From contig UBTY01000027.1 in assembly GCA_900468535.1 (NCBI GenBank), forward strand, positions 87,730-151,729: a DNA stretch of 64,000 nucleotides, given 5' to 3'. Each line of letters begins with the position of its first letter. Positions within the stretch are counted from its first letter, which is position 1. Both the position numbers and the translations under genes were made by a program. This DNA is from Hyphomicrobiales bacterium (GTDB taxonomy: Bacteria; Pseudomonadota; Alphaproteobacteria; Rhizobiales; Rhizobiaceae). Below the pieces are notes generated by a model that did not search any database, was not told where the DNA came from, and saw only the letters and a list, made by a program, of their open reading frames with translations. Positions 16,649 through 26,928 of the stretch are shown here, piece after piece.

Positions 16649-17161
16649 TTACGCGGCCGGCTTCGCCTGACGGCGCCAACTATAGCCCTTGCCGGCGTCC
16701 GCGTCACGCACAGCCGGTTGATAATGATGCGGAATCCCCGGCAGACGATGTTCCGTGAGACGCTTTATCGCAGTCTCGTTGGTGACAGCGAAGCTGTCGA
16801 TGCCGACACGCTGCATCAGCGGAATCTGATCGATCAGCACGTCGCCGACCGCGCGCAGCTCGTTGGTGTAACCAAGGCGATCGCGCAACAGGGAAGCGTG
16901 ACTGAAGGCGCGGCCGTCGTTGAACGCCGGAAAGGCAACAGCGACAACCTCCAGACGATAAAGGTAGGGCTCAAGCTTGCGGACATCGTCAGCCGGCTTG
17001 ATCAGCACGCCGAAGCCAACTTCATTGCTTTCGTCGGCCTTGGCGACCAGTTCGTCCAGGGTCAGAAGGGGCTTCTGCCCCTCGCCCGCTTTCACCTCTT
17101 CCGTCTCGATCACCCACGGATCGTTCTCGACGAAGCCCGTTTCTCTCCAGATCTTGGTCAT
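16649..17161 (-). CDS. DUF934 domain protein of the sulfite reductase operon
   Basis: Soluble 170-aa protein of the DUF934 family, which is nearly always encoded directly after a siroheme nitrite/sulfite reductase. Visible landmarks are IWRETGFVENDPW at the start and the TNELRAVGDVLIDQIPLMQR segment in the second half, with the aspartates typical of the family. It has no known cofactor motif. It begins 10 bases after the cysI stop. Its role is unproven; the constant linkage points to assembly or electron delivery for sulfite reduction. Confidence 0.88.
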   Translation of the reverse strand: MTKIWRETGFVENDPWVIETEEVKAGEGQKPLLTLDELVAKADESNEVGFGVLIKPADDVRKLEPYLYRLEVVAVAFPAFNDGRAFSHASLLRDRLGYTNELRAVGDVLIDQIPLMQRVGIDSFAVTNETAIKRLTEHRLPGIPHHYQPAVRDADAGKGYSWRRQAKPAA

Positions 17162-17171
17162 CGTCCTCTCC

Positions 17172-18842
<1,671 letters not shown>

Positions 18843-18850
18843 CTGCTTCC

Positions 18851-19165
18851 TCAGACTGCGATAAATGCGGGGTCGGCAGGCTTGTAGCCCGGCGCGTATT
18901 CCATGGTCGGGCCCTGTGCACGAATACGCTCGCGAAGACGCAACGGCCACAGCACGCCATCGGTTTCCTGAACCTCGACGACGGCGACGTCCACGACCTG
19001 GTTGTCGGCATAGGACTTTTTACCGATCGCTTCCAGAGCCGCAACGGCCTCGGCATGGCGGGCAACAAGGGCTTCCTGCAGAGAGACGACCCATTCGCCA
19101 TTGGCATTCAGCCAGACGGCAATGCCGTCCGTCAAGCGGTTGGCGGTGAGAACCTTGTCTACCAT
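18851..19165 (-). CDS. DUF2849 domain protein
   Basis: A 104-aa protein of the DUF2849 family, found in alphaproteobacteria between cysG and the sulfite reductase gene. It begins MVDKVLTANRLTDGIAVWLN; the region WVVSLQEALVARHAEAV is helical, and the tail contains PTMEYAPGYK. No catalytic motif is recognisable. It lies 2 bases after cysG and 8 bases before cysI, so all are almost certainly cotranscribed and coupled. The role is unknown; a structural or regulatory part in sulfite reduction is inference from linkage. Confidence 0.88.
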   Translation of the reverse strand: MVDKVLTANRLTDGIAVWLNANGEWVVSLQEALVARHAEAVAALEAIGKKSYADNQVVDVAVVEVQETDGVLWPLRLRERIRAQGPTMEYAPGYKPADPAFIAV

Positions 19166-19167
19166 GT

Positions 19168-20607
19168 TCAGCTCCTTGCAAATTCCTCGGACCGGGCGCG
19201 TTCGCGCACAAGCGGTTCCGACAGTTCGAAATTGGCGCCTGCGACCGCATCGCCGATAATAACCATGACCGGACCGGTCAACTCGTCACGGTGCTGCAGA
19301 TCCGGAAGATCCCGCAGAATACCATGCAGCAGACGTCTGTCGGAACGGCTTGCGTTCTCGATGACGGCGACCGTCGTTTCCGCAGGCAGGCCCGCCTGCA
19401 TCAGGCGTTCGGCCACGGATGCCGCGACGGTGCGGCCCATGTAAACGGCGATGGTTGCGCCCGACACGGCCAGACTTGCCCAATCCGGCAAGACGTCGCC
19501 TGTCAAATCGTGACCGGTAGTAAAGACCAGAGAGGACGCAACGCCACGCAGCGTCAGCGGCAACTCGAAGTCCGCGGCTGCGGCGAAGGCCGAAGTGATA
19601 CCGGGCACGACTTCATAGGAAATGCCCGCAGCACGCAGTGCGGCCATCTCCTCGCCTGCCCGGCCGTACACGAGCGGATCGCCCGACTTCAGGCGAACCA
19701 CCCGCTTGCCTTCGCGACCGAGATGCACAAGCAGATCGTTGATCTCTTCCTGAGACTTCGAATGGCATCCCTTACGTTTGCCGACCGACAAACGCTCGGC
19801 GTCACGGCGGCCCATATCGACGATTTCCTGCGGCACGAGGGCATCGTAGACGACGACATCGGCTTCCATCATCACGCGCTGGGCGCGCAGCGTCAGCAGA
19901 TCCGCAGCACCCGGACCGGCGCCGACGAGCCAGACGTGGCCCTCGATCTTTTCGGCAGACTGCAACAGGCCATTGGCCGCACGGCGCGCCTGCGGCAGGT
20001 TCTCATTGGCGACAGCATCGGCAACGGCGCCCGAGAAGAAGCGGCGCCAGAAAAGGCGGCGCGCAGCGCCCTTGGGAACAATCTGCTCAACCGCCTTGCG
20101 GTAACCGATCGCGAGATCTGCAAGACGACCGAGCGACGGTGCAAGCAACTGGTCGACCTGGGCGCGGATCATCTGCGCCAGCACGGGACCGGCACCTCCC
20201 GTACCGATAGCGACAGCCACCGGTGCGCGATTGACGAGGGCTGGCGTGAAGAAGTCGCAATATTCAGGCTGATCGACGGCGTTCGCCGGCACCTTCTCGG
20301 AGCGCGCCGCCGCAACGATGGCGCGATCCTGAGCCGCATCTCCGGTCGCCGCAAAGACGAGCGTCGCGCCGGCGATTTGCTCGGCAACAAAGCCTGATCG
20401 TACTGTTTCGATCCGGTTTGCAATCAGGAAGGCGTGGTAGTCGGCTTCGGGGCGATCCGCATAGGCAACGATCCGGGCCTGTGTGTTGAGGAGCAGGCGG
20501 ACCTTCGCGAAGGCCTCGTCACCATTGCCGAAGACAGCCGCGATCTTGCCTTCAACACGGAAGAAGGCAGGAAATACCGACAGTTGTTCAGTCTTGGGAG
20601 GCATCAT
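19168..20607 (-). CDS. cysG: Siroheme synthase (multifunctional CysG)
   Basis: Fused enzyme (479 aa) converting uroporphyrinogen III to siroheme. The N-terminal part (about 1-210) is precorrin-2 dehydrogenase/ferrochelatase with the NAD-binding pattern AAVFGNGDEAFAKV. The C-terminal part (about 220-465) is uroporphyrinogen-III methyltransferase, with VWLVGAGPGAADLLTLRA, VRLKSGDPLVYGRAGEE and the VVPGITSAFAAAA loop. It starts at ATG 20607 (a second in-frame ATG is adjacent and a TTG lies just before). It is the first gene of cysG-DUF2849-cysI-DUF934. A 9-bp inverted repeat in the upstream region is a possible control site. Confidence 0.95.
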   Translation of the reverse strand: MMPPKTEQLSVFPAFFRVEGKIAAVFGNGDEAFAKVRLLLNTQARIVAYADRPEADYHAFLIANRIETVRSGFVAEQIAGATLVFAATGDAAQDRAIVAAARSEKVPANAVDQPEYCDFFTPALVNRAPVAVAIGTGGAGPVLAQMIRAQVDQLLAPSLGRLADLAIGYRKAVEQIVPKGAARRLFWRRFFSGAVADAVANENLPQARRAANGLLQSAEKIEGHVWLVGAGPGAADLLTLRAQRVMMEADVVVYDALVPQEIVDMGRRDAERLSVGKRKGCHSKSQEEINDLLVHLGREGKRVVRLKSGDPLVYGRAGEEMAALRAAGISYEVVPGITSAFAAAADFELPLTLRGVASSLVFTTGHDLTGDVLPDWASLAVSGATIAVYMGRTVAASVAERLMQAGLPAETTVAVIENASRSDRRLLHGILRDLPDLQHRDELTGPVMVIIGDAVAGANFELSEPLVRERARSEEFARS

Positions 20608-20694
20608 CAATCCATTTCGAAGTTGCCGGAATATGCACGCTCCAACAAGGCAAATGAAGGAACAGAAATTCCAAAGCCCCCATGGGCGCGTATT

Positions 20695-20728
20695 CTTTTA
20701 CTCGGTCTTCCAATGATTTGAGTAAAAG
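20695..20728. repeat. 9-bp inverted repeat upstream of cysG
   Basis: CTTTTACTC (20695-20703) and GAGTAAAAG (20720-20728) are perfect complements separated by 16 nt. The dyad lies 88-121 bases before the cysG start codon in the 258-base region divergent with the deaminase gene. It has no T tract and is AT-rich, so an operator is more likely than a terminator. The cognate regulator is unknown. Confidence 0.55.
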
Positions 20729-20865
20729 TCACCGGTGCGGCGATAGGAACACACTTTGACCCGTCGGATCGCAGCAGAAAGCCTGTGACAAACCGGCAGC
20801 ATGCTCCGATCGGGATTTGCCTTCAATGACGCTGGCGCTAGAGTGCTGATCACAAGGAGAAATTC

Positions 20866-21453
20866 ATGCCAGACAAGACCATAGCCGCCCACCTGCTCAA
20901 CGTCATGGAACAGGACATCTTGCCGATGACCGAGCGCGGCGTCGCAGCCGGCAACAAGGTGTTTGGCGCTGCCATCCTGCGCAAATCAGACCTCTCGCTT
21001 GTCGTCGCGGAGACGAACAACGAGCTTGAGAACCCTCTTTGGCACGGCGAGGTGCATACGCTGAAGCGCTTCTACGAACTCGGCGAAAAACCGGCCACGA
21101 AGGACCTGATCTTTCTCTCCACCCACGAACCCTGCACCATGTGCATGTCGGCCATCACCTGGGCCGGGTTCGACAATTTCTACTATTTCTTCAGCCACGA
21201 AGATTCGCGCGACGCCTTCGCCATCCCGCACGACCTGAAAATCCTCAAGGAGGTCTTCGGCCTAGAACCCGGTGGCTATCGGCGCAGCAATGCGTTCTGG
21301 AACAGCTTTGCTATCGCCGACTTGGTCGAAACCGAGGACGATCGGCTGAAGGCCGAGTTGAAGTCGCAGACGGCACGCATCAAGGCGCGCTACGATTCGC
21401 TTTCGAACAGCTACCAGGCATCGAAGAGCGACAACGACATTCCGCTGAACTGA
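20866..21453 (+). CDS. Zinc-dependent nucleoside/cytidine deaminase family protein
   Basis: A 195-aa member of the cytidine deaminase-like superfamily (dCMP/cytosine/guanine deaminase fold). The zinc site is complete: H60 and E62 (WHGEVHT), C90 and C93 (HEPCTMCM). The strong Shine-Dalgarno AAGGAGA precedes ATG 20866. It is larger than tRNA adenosine deaminase (about 150 aa), and the C-terminal extension after residue 135 is not typical of TadA, so the substrate is uncertain. mazG begins 6 bases after its stop codon, suggesting a nucleotide-pool-related pair. Confidence 0.87.
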   Translation: MPDKTIAAHLLNVMEQDILPMTERGVAAGNKVFGAAILRKSDLSLVVAETNNELENPLWHGEVHTLKRFYELGEKPATKDLIFLSTHEPCTMCMSAITWAGFDNFYYFFSHEDSRDAFAIPHDLKILKEVFGLEPGGYRRSNAFWNSFAIADLVETEDDRLKAELKSQTARIKARYDSLSNSYQASKSDNDIPLN

Positions 21454-21459
21454 GTGATC

Positions 21460-22293
21460 ATGGAAGCTTCAAAAGACATTTCACGCCTGATCGAGATCAT
21501 GGCAGCACTGCGCAACCCCGAAACCGGTTGCCCGTGGGACATCGTCCAGACATTCGAGACGATCAAGCCCTACACGATCGAGGAAGCCTATGAGGTCTCC
21601 GATGCGATCGAGCGCAACGATATGGACGACCTCCGCGACGAACTCGGCGACCTTCTGCTGCAGGTCGTCTTCCATTCGCGGATGGCCGAGGAAGCCGGTG
21701 AATTCTCCTTCGGCGACGTCGTTGAGGCCATTACTCGCAAGATGATCCGTCGCCATCCGCATGTCTTCGCCCGCTCCGATGCCGACACGCCCGACGCCGT
21801 GAAGAAGCAGTGGGACGATATCAAGCAGGCGGAAAAACGCGAGCGAGCCGAGCGGCGGGCCAAGCGCGGCGTCACCGAGGATTTCAAGGCCGGCTTCCTG
21901 GGCTCGGTGCAGCGGAGCTTCCCTGCCCTGACGGAAGCGCTGAAGCTGCAGGAGCGCGCAGCCAAGGTCGGTTTCGACTGGTCCGCTCCCGAACCGATCC
22001 TCGACAAGATCGAGGAAGAGATTGGCGAACTGCGTGTCGCCTTGGCGGAGGGAGATCAGGCAAAGGTCAGCGACGAGCTCGGCGACCTCATTTTCGCTGT
22101 AGTCAATATTGGCCGACATGTGAAGGCCGATCCCGAGGATGCATTGCGCGGAACCAATACAAAGTTTCGGCGTCGTTTCAGCCATATAGAAACTGTTCTT
22201 GATGCAGAAGGTGAGACGCTGGAAGCTGCAAGCCTGGAACGCATGGAAGAAATCTGGCAGGCCGCGAAAGCAATCGAACGGCAGCTGGGCTGA
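21460..22293 (+). CDS. mazG: Nucleoside triphosphate pyrophosphohydrolase MazG
   Basis: Soluble house-cleaning enzyme (277 aa) that hydrolyses NTPs or dNTPs to monophosphates and pyrophosphate. It has two tandem MazG domains. The first carries CPWDIVQTFETIKPYTIEEAYE and the metal-binding EELGD-like DELGDLLLQ; the second has IEEEIGELRVAL and a second DELGDLIFA. ATG 21460 is preferred to the GTG at 21454, which lies directly on the preceding stop. It is cotranscribed with the upstream deaminase and followed 9 bases later by the FAD monooxygenase gene. Confidence 0.94.
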   Translation: MEASKDISRLIEIMAALRNPETGCPWDIVQTFETIKPYTIEEAYEVSDAIERNDMDDLRDELGDLLLQVVFHSRMAEEAGEFSFGDVVEAITRKMIRRHPHVFARSDADTPDAVKKQWDDIKQAEKRERAERRAKRGVTEDFKAGFLGSVQRSFPALTEALKLQERAAKVGFDWSAPEPILDKIEEEIGELRVALAEGDQAKVSDELGDLIFAVVNIGRHVKADPEDALRGTNTKFRRRFSHIETVLDAEGETLEAASLERMEEIWQAAKAIERQLG

Positions 22294-22302
22294 TACCGAC
22301 AG

Positions 22303-23526
22303 ATGAACCTCACGTCGCTCGAAGTCGCAATCGCAGGCGCAGGGATTGGCGGATTGTCACTCGCCACACTGCTGGCGCGGCAAGGTGCTGCTGTCACGAT
22401 CTATGACCAGATGGCAGCACCACAGCCGGTAGGCTCGGGCTTCGTCATTCAGCCAACGGGAGCTGCGGTTCTCTCCCACATGGGATTGCTCGATCAGGTC
22501 CTGGCACGCGGTTCGCGCATCCGTCGGATGCATGGCCGATTGTCGAGCAATGGACGCACGGTCCTGGACGTGAGCTACGCCAAGGGCGCGCACGGGATCG
22601 CCATTCAGCGTGTCGCCCTGTTCGATCTTTTGCTCGATGCGGCCGTGCGTGCCGGCGTTGGCTTCGAGACCTCCTCCCGCGTCACGGCGGTCGAGGACGG
22701 CAGCCGTCCGCGCATTGTGCTCGAAGGGCGAAACGGGTCGCCGGTCGATCTGGTCGTCGATGCCATGGGCGCGGGTTCTCCCCTTGACCGGAAGCCGGCG
22801 GCGGAACTGAGCTACGGAGCACTCTGGGCGACGGTCCCATGGCCGAAGGGTGGCCCATTTGCCGAGGATGAACTGCAGCAACGCTATCACAGGGCGAGCC
22901 AGATGGCCGGCGTGCTGCCAGTTGGCACCGCGCATGGCGGCGCAGCACCCATGGCGACGTTCTTCTGGAGCATCCGAAATACCGACGTCGCCACGTGGCG
23001 CAACGCGGGGCGGGCCGCCTGGGTCAACGAGGTGCGCGCATTCTGGCCCGACGTGGTGGACCTGGCAGAAATCGCCGAGCCGGTTCATGCGCGCTACCGG
23101 CACCATACGCGCCAGCCGTTGGCGGGCCGTAACGTCGTCAAGATCGGTGACGCCTGGCATGCGACCAGCCCACAACTCGGCCAGGGGGCGAATATGGCAT
23201 TGCTCGACGCCGCCTCGCTTTGCACTGCGCTCGTCAGCCAGTCGACAATTGCGGATGGCCTGACCCGGCATCTGCGCCAGCGGCAGATGCATATCCGGTT
23301 CTACCAGCTCCTGAGCAGCATACTCACGCCCTTCTACCAGTCGGACAGCCGCATTCTTCCCTTCAGCCGCGATCTGCTGATCGGTCCGGTGACGAAATTT
23401 CCGTTGCTGCGAGGTTTGATCACGACGCTAGTGACCGGCGAACTGCTCAGCCCTGTCGCGCGCATTGCCTTCGACCGCATCGCGTTCGATAGCAGCAATC
23501 AGGTTCCGCTTGGCCAGCCGGCATAG
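22303..23526 (+). CDS. FAD-dependent monooxygenase (aromatic hydroxylase type)
   Basis: A 407-aa flavoprotein monooxygenase of the PHBH/UbiH superfamily. The dinucleotide-binding GAGIGGLSLATLLARQGA is at about residues 11-28, the DAMGAGS segment near 155, and the FAD-ribityl motif GDAWHATSPQLGQGANMAL near 285. The hydrophobic C-terminal third (LLSSILTPFYQSD, FSRDLLIGPVTKFPLLRGL) suggests membrane association. It lies 9 bases after mazG and is convergent with hflX. The substrate is unknown; distant similarity to tetracycline- or salicylate-type hydroxylases is not enough to name one. Confidence 0.87.
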   Translation: MNLTSLEVAIAGAGIGGLSLATLLARQGAAVTIYDQMAAPQPVGSGFVIQPTGAAVLSHMGLLDQVLARGSRIRRMHGRLSSNGRTVLDVSYAKGAHGIAIQRVALFDLLLDAAVRAGVGFETSSRVTAVEDGSRPRIVLEGRNGSPVDLVVDAMGAGSPLDRKPAAELSYGALWATVPWPKGGPFAEDELQQRYHRASQMAGVLPVGTAHGGAAPMATFFWSIRNTDVATWRNAGRAAWVNEVRAFWPDVVDLAEIAEPVHARYRHHTRQPLAGRNVVKIGDAWHATSPQLGQGANMALLDAASLCTALVSQSTIADGLTRHLRQRQMHIRFYQLLSSILTPFYQSDSRILPFSRDLLIGPVTKFPLLRGLITTLVTGELLSPVARIAFDRIAFDSSNQVPLGQPA

Positions 23527-23570
23527 GCGGATCCGATTCGTATCTGAATAGAGGACGTTGGTGCTCGACG

Positions 23571-23594
23571 AAAAAAGAGCGGTGATTACCGCTC
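23571..23594 (-). terminator. Intrinsic terminator of hflX overlapping its stop codon
   Basis: On the minus strand GAGCGGT and ACCGCTC pair perfectly (plus positions 23588-23594 and 23577-23583) around a 4-nt loop and are followed by TTTTTT (A at plus 23571-23576). The hflX stop codon TAA (23586-23588) straddles the first arm and the loop, so the last codons of hflX encode half of the hairpin. Confidence 0.9.
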
Positions 23595-24920
23595 CCAGTC
23601 TTCCTTGGCAGCCTTGGCGCCATTGCCGAGACGTTGTTCCAGTTCGACTGCCTCGGCCTCCGAGAGGCGCACATCAAGCGTAATCGAACCGTCCTCGTTG
23701 TCTTCGCGACTATCGACGATCGCGTGATCGTAGAGCCATGGAAGCAGCGCGAGCTTGTCCACAGGCAAGCGAACGGTCGCTTCGGTCAGCACGCCTGATA
23801 GCCTGCGGCTGATCTCGTCCATCAACGTATCGACACCCTCGCCGCTGACAGCGGAGAGAGCCACGACGTTTTCGGAGCCGCTTGCCTTCTGCACGATGGC
23901 ATCGTGGTCCTCAGGCTCGAGACGATCGATCTTGTTCCAGACTTCGATGATCCGCTTGTCGCCCTCTTCCTCGTCGATGCCGAGGTCCTTCAGGATGCGG
24001 AGCACGTCTGCGCTCTGCGCCTGATTGTCGACATCGGACATGTCGCGGACGTGCAGGATGAGGTCTGCTTCCAGCACCTCTTCCAGCGTGGCGCGGAAGG
24101 CGGCGACGAGATGGGTCGGAAGGTCCGAAATGAACCCGACCGTGTCGGACAGGATCACGGTGCGGCCATGCGGCAACTTCATCCGGCGCAGCGTCGGATC
24201 GAGCGTCGCAAAGAGCATGTCTTCGGCCAGAACGCCTGCCCCGGTGATCCGGTTGAACAGCGTCGACTTGCCAGCGTTGGTATAGCCGACCAGCGCCACG
24301 ATCGGATGCGGCACCTTCTTGCGCTTGGCGCGATGCAGCTGGCGGGTGCGCACGACCTGCTCAAGCTCGCGTTCGAGCTTGATGATACGATCCTGCAGCA
24401 TGCGACGGTCGGCTTCGATCTGGGTTTCACCCGGACCGCCCATGAAGCCACCACCACCGCGCTGACGTTCAAGGTGCGTCCAGCTTCGAACCAGCCGGCC
24501 CTTCTGATAGTTGAGATGCGCGAGGTCGACCTGCAGCGTGCCTTCCTTGGTGGAAGCGCGGCGGCCGAAAATCTCGAGGATGAGGCCCGTGCGGTCGATG
24601 ACCTTGGCGCTCCATTCCTTTTCGAGATTGCGCTGCTGCACAGGGGTCAGCGGGTGATCGACGATGACAAGGCCTGAGTCGTTCGCATCGAGCGTCGCCT
24701 TGATCTCTGCCATCTTGCCGGTACCCATCAGCGTCGCCGGACGTGGATCGTTGACCGGGACGATGGCGCCATGGACGACATCGAGATCAATCGCCTGAGC
24801 GAGACCGGTCGCCTCTTCGAGACGGCTTTCGGGAGTACGGGTTACAGCCGGCGTTGCGTCGCTGGCGTTGCGCCCGCCACGCGCCTGCTTGAGCACAGGC
24901 ACGATAACGGTCGCGCGCAT
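23586..24920 (-). CDS. hflX: GTPase HflX
   Basis: Ribosome-associated GTPase (444 aa) of the HflX family, involved in ribosome rescue or splitting after stress. The N-terminal HflX domain contains the glycine-rich linker RQRGGGGFMGGPGETQIE (153-170), a coiled coil follows, and the G domain has G1 GYTNAGKST (212-220), G3 DTVGF and G4 NKID. It is encoded 77 bases downstream of hfq, the same order as the enterobacterial hfq-hflX pair. ATG 24920 has only a weak ribosome binding site (GGGA). The gene ends within its own terminator. Confidence 0.95.
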   Translation of the reverse strand: MRATVIVPVLKQARGGRNASDATPAVTRTPESRLEEATGLAQAIDLDVVHGAIVPVNDPRPATLMGTGKMAEIKATLDANDSGLVIVDHPLTPVQQRNLEKEWSAKVIDRTGLILEIFGRRASTKEGTLQVDLAHLNYQKGRLVRSWTHLERQRGGGGFMGGPGETQIEADRRMLQDRIIKLERELEQVVRTRQLHRAKRKKVPHPIVALVGYTNAGKSTLFNRITGAGVLAEDMLFATLDPTLRRMKLPHGRTVILSDTVGFISDLPTHLVAAFRATLEEVLEADLILHVRDMSDVDNQAQSADVLRILKDLGIDEEEGDKRIIEVWNKIDRLEPEDHDAIVQKASGSENVVALSAVSGEGVDTLMDEISRRLSGVLTEATVRLPVDKLALLPWLYDHAIVDSREDNEDGSITLDVRLSEAEAVELEQRLGNGAKAAKEDWER

Positions 24921-24997
24921 GTCATCCCGGTGCTTGGCTGCTTCCGGGATGATCGAATCATTCTTGGTATCGCGTGTCGAGATAGTTGCAGGTCCTG

Positions 24998-25240
24998 TTA
25001 GGAAGCGGCTTCTTCGCTTTCGAACATCTGCATCGGCTGGCCGGGCATGATGGTCGAGATTGCGTGCTTATACACGAGTTGCGAATGTCCGTCACGGCGA
25101 AGCAGAACGCAGAAATTGTCAAACGAGGTGACAACTCCGGTCAGCTTAACACCATTAATCAAGAAAATTGTCAGTGAAATCTTTTGCTTGCGAACAGTAT
25201 TGAGAAATAAGTCCTGCAGATTCTGAGAACGTTCCGCCAT
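24998..25240 (-). CDS. hfq: RNA chaperone Hfq
   Basis: Hexameric Sm-like RNA-binding protein (80 aa) that mediates sRNA-mRNA pairing. The Sm1 motif covers [20 protein letters not shown] and the Sm2 motif includes VYKHAISTI, the hallmark of Hfq. The N-terminal start [15 protein letters not shown] is also canonical. In diazotrophic rhizobia Hfq affects nifA expression, in keeping with its position beside ntrYX. It is transcribed toward hflX; a terminator at 25379-25407 separates it from ntrX, so it must have its own promoter in 25241-25378. Confidence 0.98.
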
Positions 25241-25563
25241 CGCGCCGCTTCTTTCTTTATTGCCGGCTTGGTTCCGCCGGTGAAATACTAATCAACCTCG
25301 CCTGCAGGCAGCCGACAACCCTCATCCCATCTGCCCAGAAAGTCTTGGTATCAAATCGCAATCTTTTCCGCAACGTCGAAAAAAGCCTCCCGAATTTTAT
25401 GGGAGACGCTGCCAGGATGGCCGTTTGCAATTGTCTGGCTATCGATCGAGACGATGGGAAAGCAGAGGTCGGTGGCGCGTCGCGAACATTTCGACAATCG
25501 AGAATTCGCTCACAGCAGATCGGCGCGAAGAATCGAGAGCGGCGGGTAAACGCCGCCCCTGTG
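25241..25563. other. Intergenic region ntrX-hfq
   Basis: 323 bases without a gene between ntrX and hfq (both minus strand). It holds a good minus-strand terminator (25379-25407) and then the hfq promoter/leader region, where a small hairpin (CCGGC at 25272-25276 region with GCCGG) occurs, but I could not fix -35/-10 elements. The plus-strand open frame starting at 25345 runs antisense into ntrX and is not a gene. Confidence 0.55.
25379..25407 (-). terminator. Intrinsic terminator downstream of ntrX
   Basis: On the minus strand GTCTCCC and GGGAGGC (plus 25401-25407 and 25385-25391) form a 7-bp stem including one G-T wobble, with a 9-nt AT-rich loop, followed by TTTTTT (A at plus 25379-25384). 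It lies about 160 bases after the ntrX stop and should end the ntrYX transcript before hfq. Confidence 0.75.
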
Positions 25564-26928
25564 TCAGACGCCGAGCGACTTCAGCTTACGGTGCAAGGCC
25601 GAACGCTCCATGCCGACGAACTCCGCCGTCCGCGAGATGTTGCCGCCAAAGCGGTTGATCTGCGCGATCAGGTAGTCCTTCTCGAACATTTCGCGCGCTT
25701 CGCGCAGCGGCAACGTCATGATGTGGTAGTCGTTCTTGGCAGAAACCTTCGGCAGCATATCGCCAAGATCGGTCGGCAGCATTTCGGCGGTGATTGGTGC
25801 ATCCGGGCCATCGGAGCGGGCAAGGATCATCAGCCGCTCGATGTTGTTGCGCAGCTGGCGGATGTTGCCCGGCCAATCATGCGCCTGCAGCACGGCCATC
25901 GCATCGTCGCCGATCCGGCGCGGACGGATGCCGGCCTGTTCGGAGATCTGCCTCATCAGCTGATCGACCAAGAACGGGATGTCTTCACGGCGCTCGGCCA
26001 GCGCCGGCACCTTGACCGGTACGACCGCCAGACGGTGATACAGATCTTCGCGAAACCAGCCCTCGGCGATACGGCTCTCAAGATTGTAGGCTGTCGACGA
26101 GACAATGCGCACATCGACCTTCACCCGCTTGGAGCCGCCAACGCGCTCGAACTGCTGATCGACGAGAACGCGCAGGATCTTGTTCTGTGTCTCGCGCGGC
26201 ATTTCACCGACTTCGTCGAGGTAGAGGATGCCCCGGTGCGCCTCTTCGAGCGCGCCGATCTTGCGCGCCTGTCCAGGTCCGCCCTCAGTGCCGAACAGGG
26301 CGATCTCCATCCGGTCAGGCGTGATATTGGCGGCGTTCAATGCCACGAAAGGCCCATTCGCACGCGTCGACTTCTTATGGATCATGCGGGCGACGAGTTC
26401 CTTGCCGGATCCCGATGAGCCGAAGATCATGATGCGACTGTTTGTCGGCGATACCTTTTCGATGGTCTGGCGCAGCTGCGAGACTGCTACCGACGTGCCG
26501 ATCAACTCAACCGGGTCGCCGGCCTTGCGCTTCAGTTCGGACACTTCTCGTTTCAGCTTGGAGTTCTCGAGCGCGCGTTCAGCAATCAGGATCAGCCGAT
26601 CGGCCTTGAACGGCTTCTCGATGAAATCGAACGCACCCCGCTTGATGGCGGAAACGGCGGTCTCGATGTTGCCGTGGCCTGATATCATCACGACCGGAAT
26701 ATCAGGGTGGCGCGTCTTGATCTCGTCCAGCAACGACAGGCCGTCAAGCTTGCTGCCCTGCATCCAGATGTCGAGGAAGATCAGCCGTGGCGCACGGTCG
26801 GAGATCGCCGCAAGAGCGCTATCGCTATCGTGTGCCGTGCGGGTTTCATGCCCTTCATCGGAGAGAATGCCGGAGACAATCTCGCGGATGTCGTGCTCGT
26901 CATCGACGACCAGAATATCAGAGGCCAT
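25564..26928 (-). CDS. ntrX: Nitrogen regulation response regulator NtrX
   Basis: Response regulator (454 aa) paired with NtrY. A receiver domain (1-120) with phospho-acceptor D53, a AAA+ domain (about 140-375) with Walker A GSSGSGKE, and a C-terminal Fis-type helix-turn-helix ending ISRTAEFVGMERSALHRKL. The sigma-54-contacting GAFTGA loop is missing: where NtrC has [10 protein letters not shown], this protein reads GTEGGPGQARKIGALEEA. Alphaproteobacterial NtrX proteins generally lack it and are thought to act at sigma-70 promoters. The start is ATG 26928, preceded by AGGAAAG. The gene overlaps the end of ntrY by 11 bases. Confidence 0.96.
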   Translation of the reverse strand: MASDILVVDDEHDIREIVSGILSDEGHETRTAHDSDSALAAISDRAPRLIFLDIWMQGSKLDGLSLLDEIKTRHPDIPVVMISGHGNIETAVSAIKRGAFDFIEKPFKADRLILIAERALENSKLKREVSELKRKAGDPVELIGTSVAVSQLRQTIEKVSPTNSRIMIFGSSGSGKELVARMIHKKSTRANGPFVALNAANITPDRMEIALFGTEGGPGQARKIGALEEAHRGILYLDEVGEMPRETQNKILRVLVDQQFERVGGSKRVKVDVRIVSSTAYNLESRIAEGWFREDLYHRLAVVPVKVPALAERREDIPFLVDQLMRQISEQAGIRPRRIGDDAMAVLQAHDWPGNIRQLRNNIERLMILARSDGPDAPITAEMLPTDLGDMLPKVSAKNDYHIMTLPLREAREMFEKDYLIAQINRFGGNISRTAEFVGMERSALHRKLKSLGV

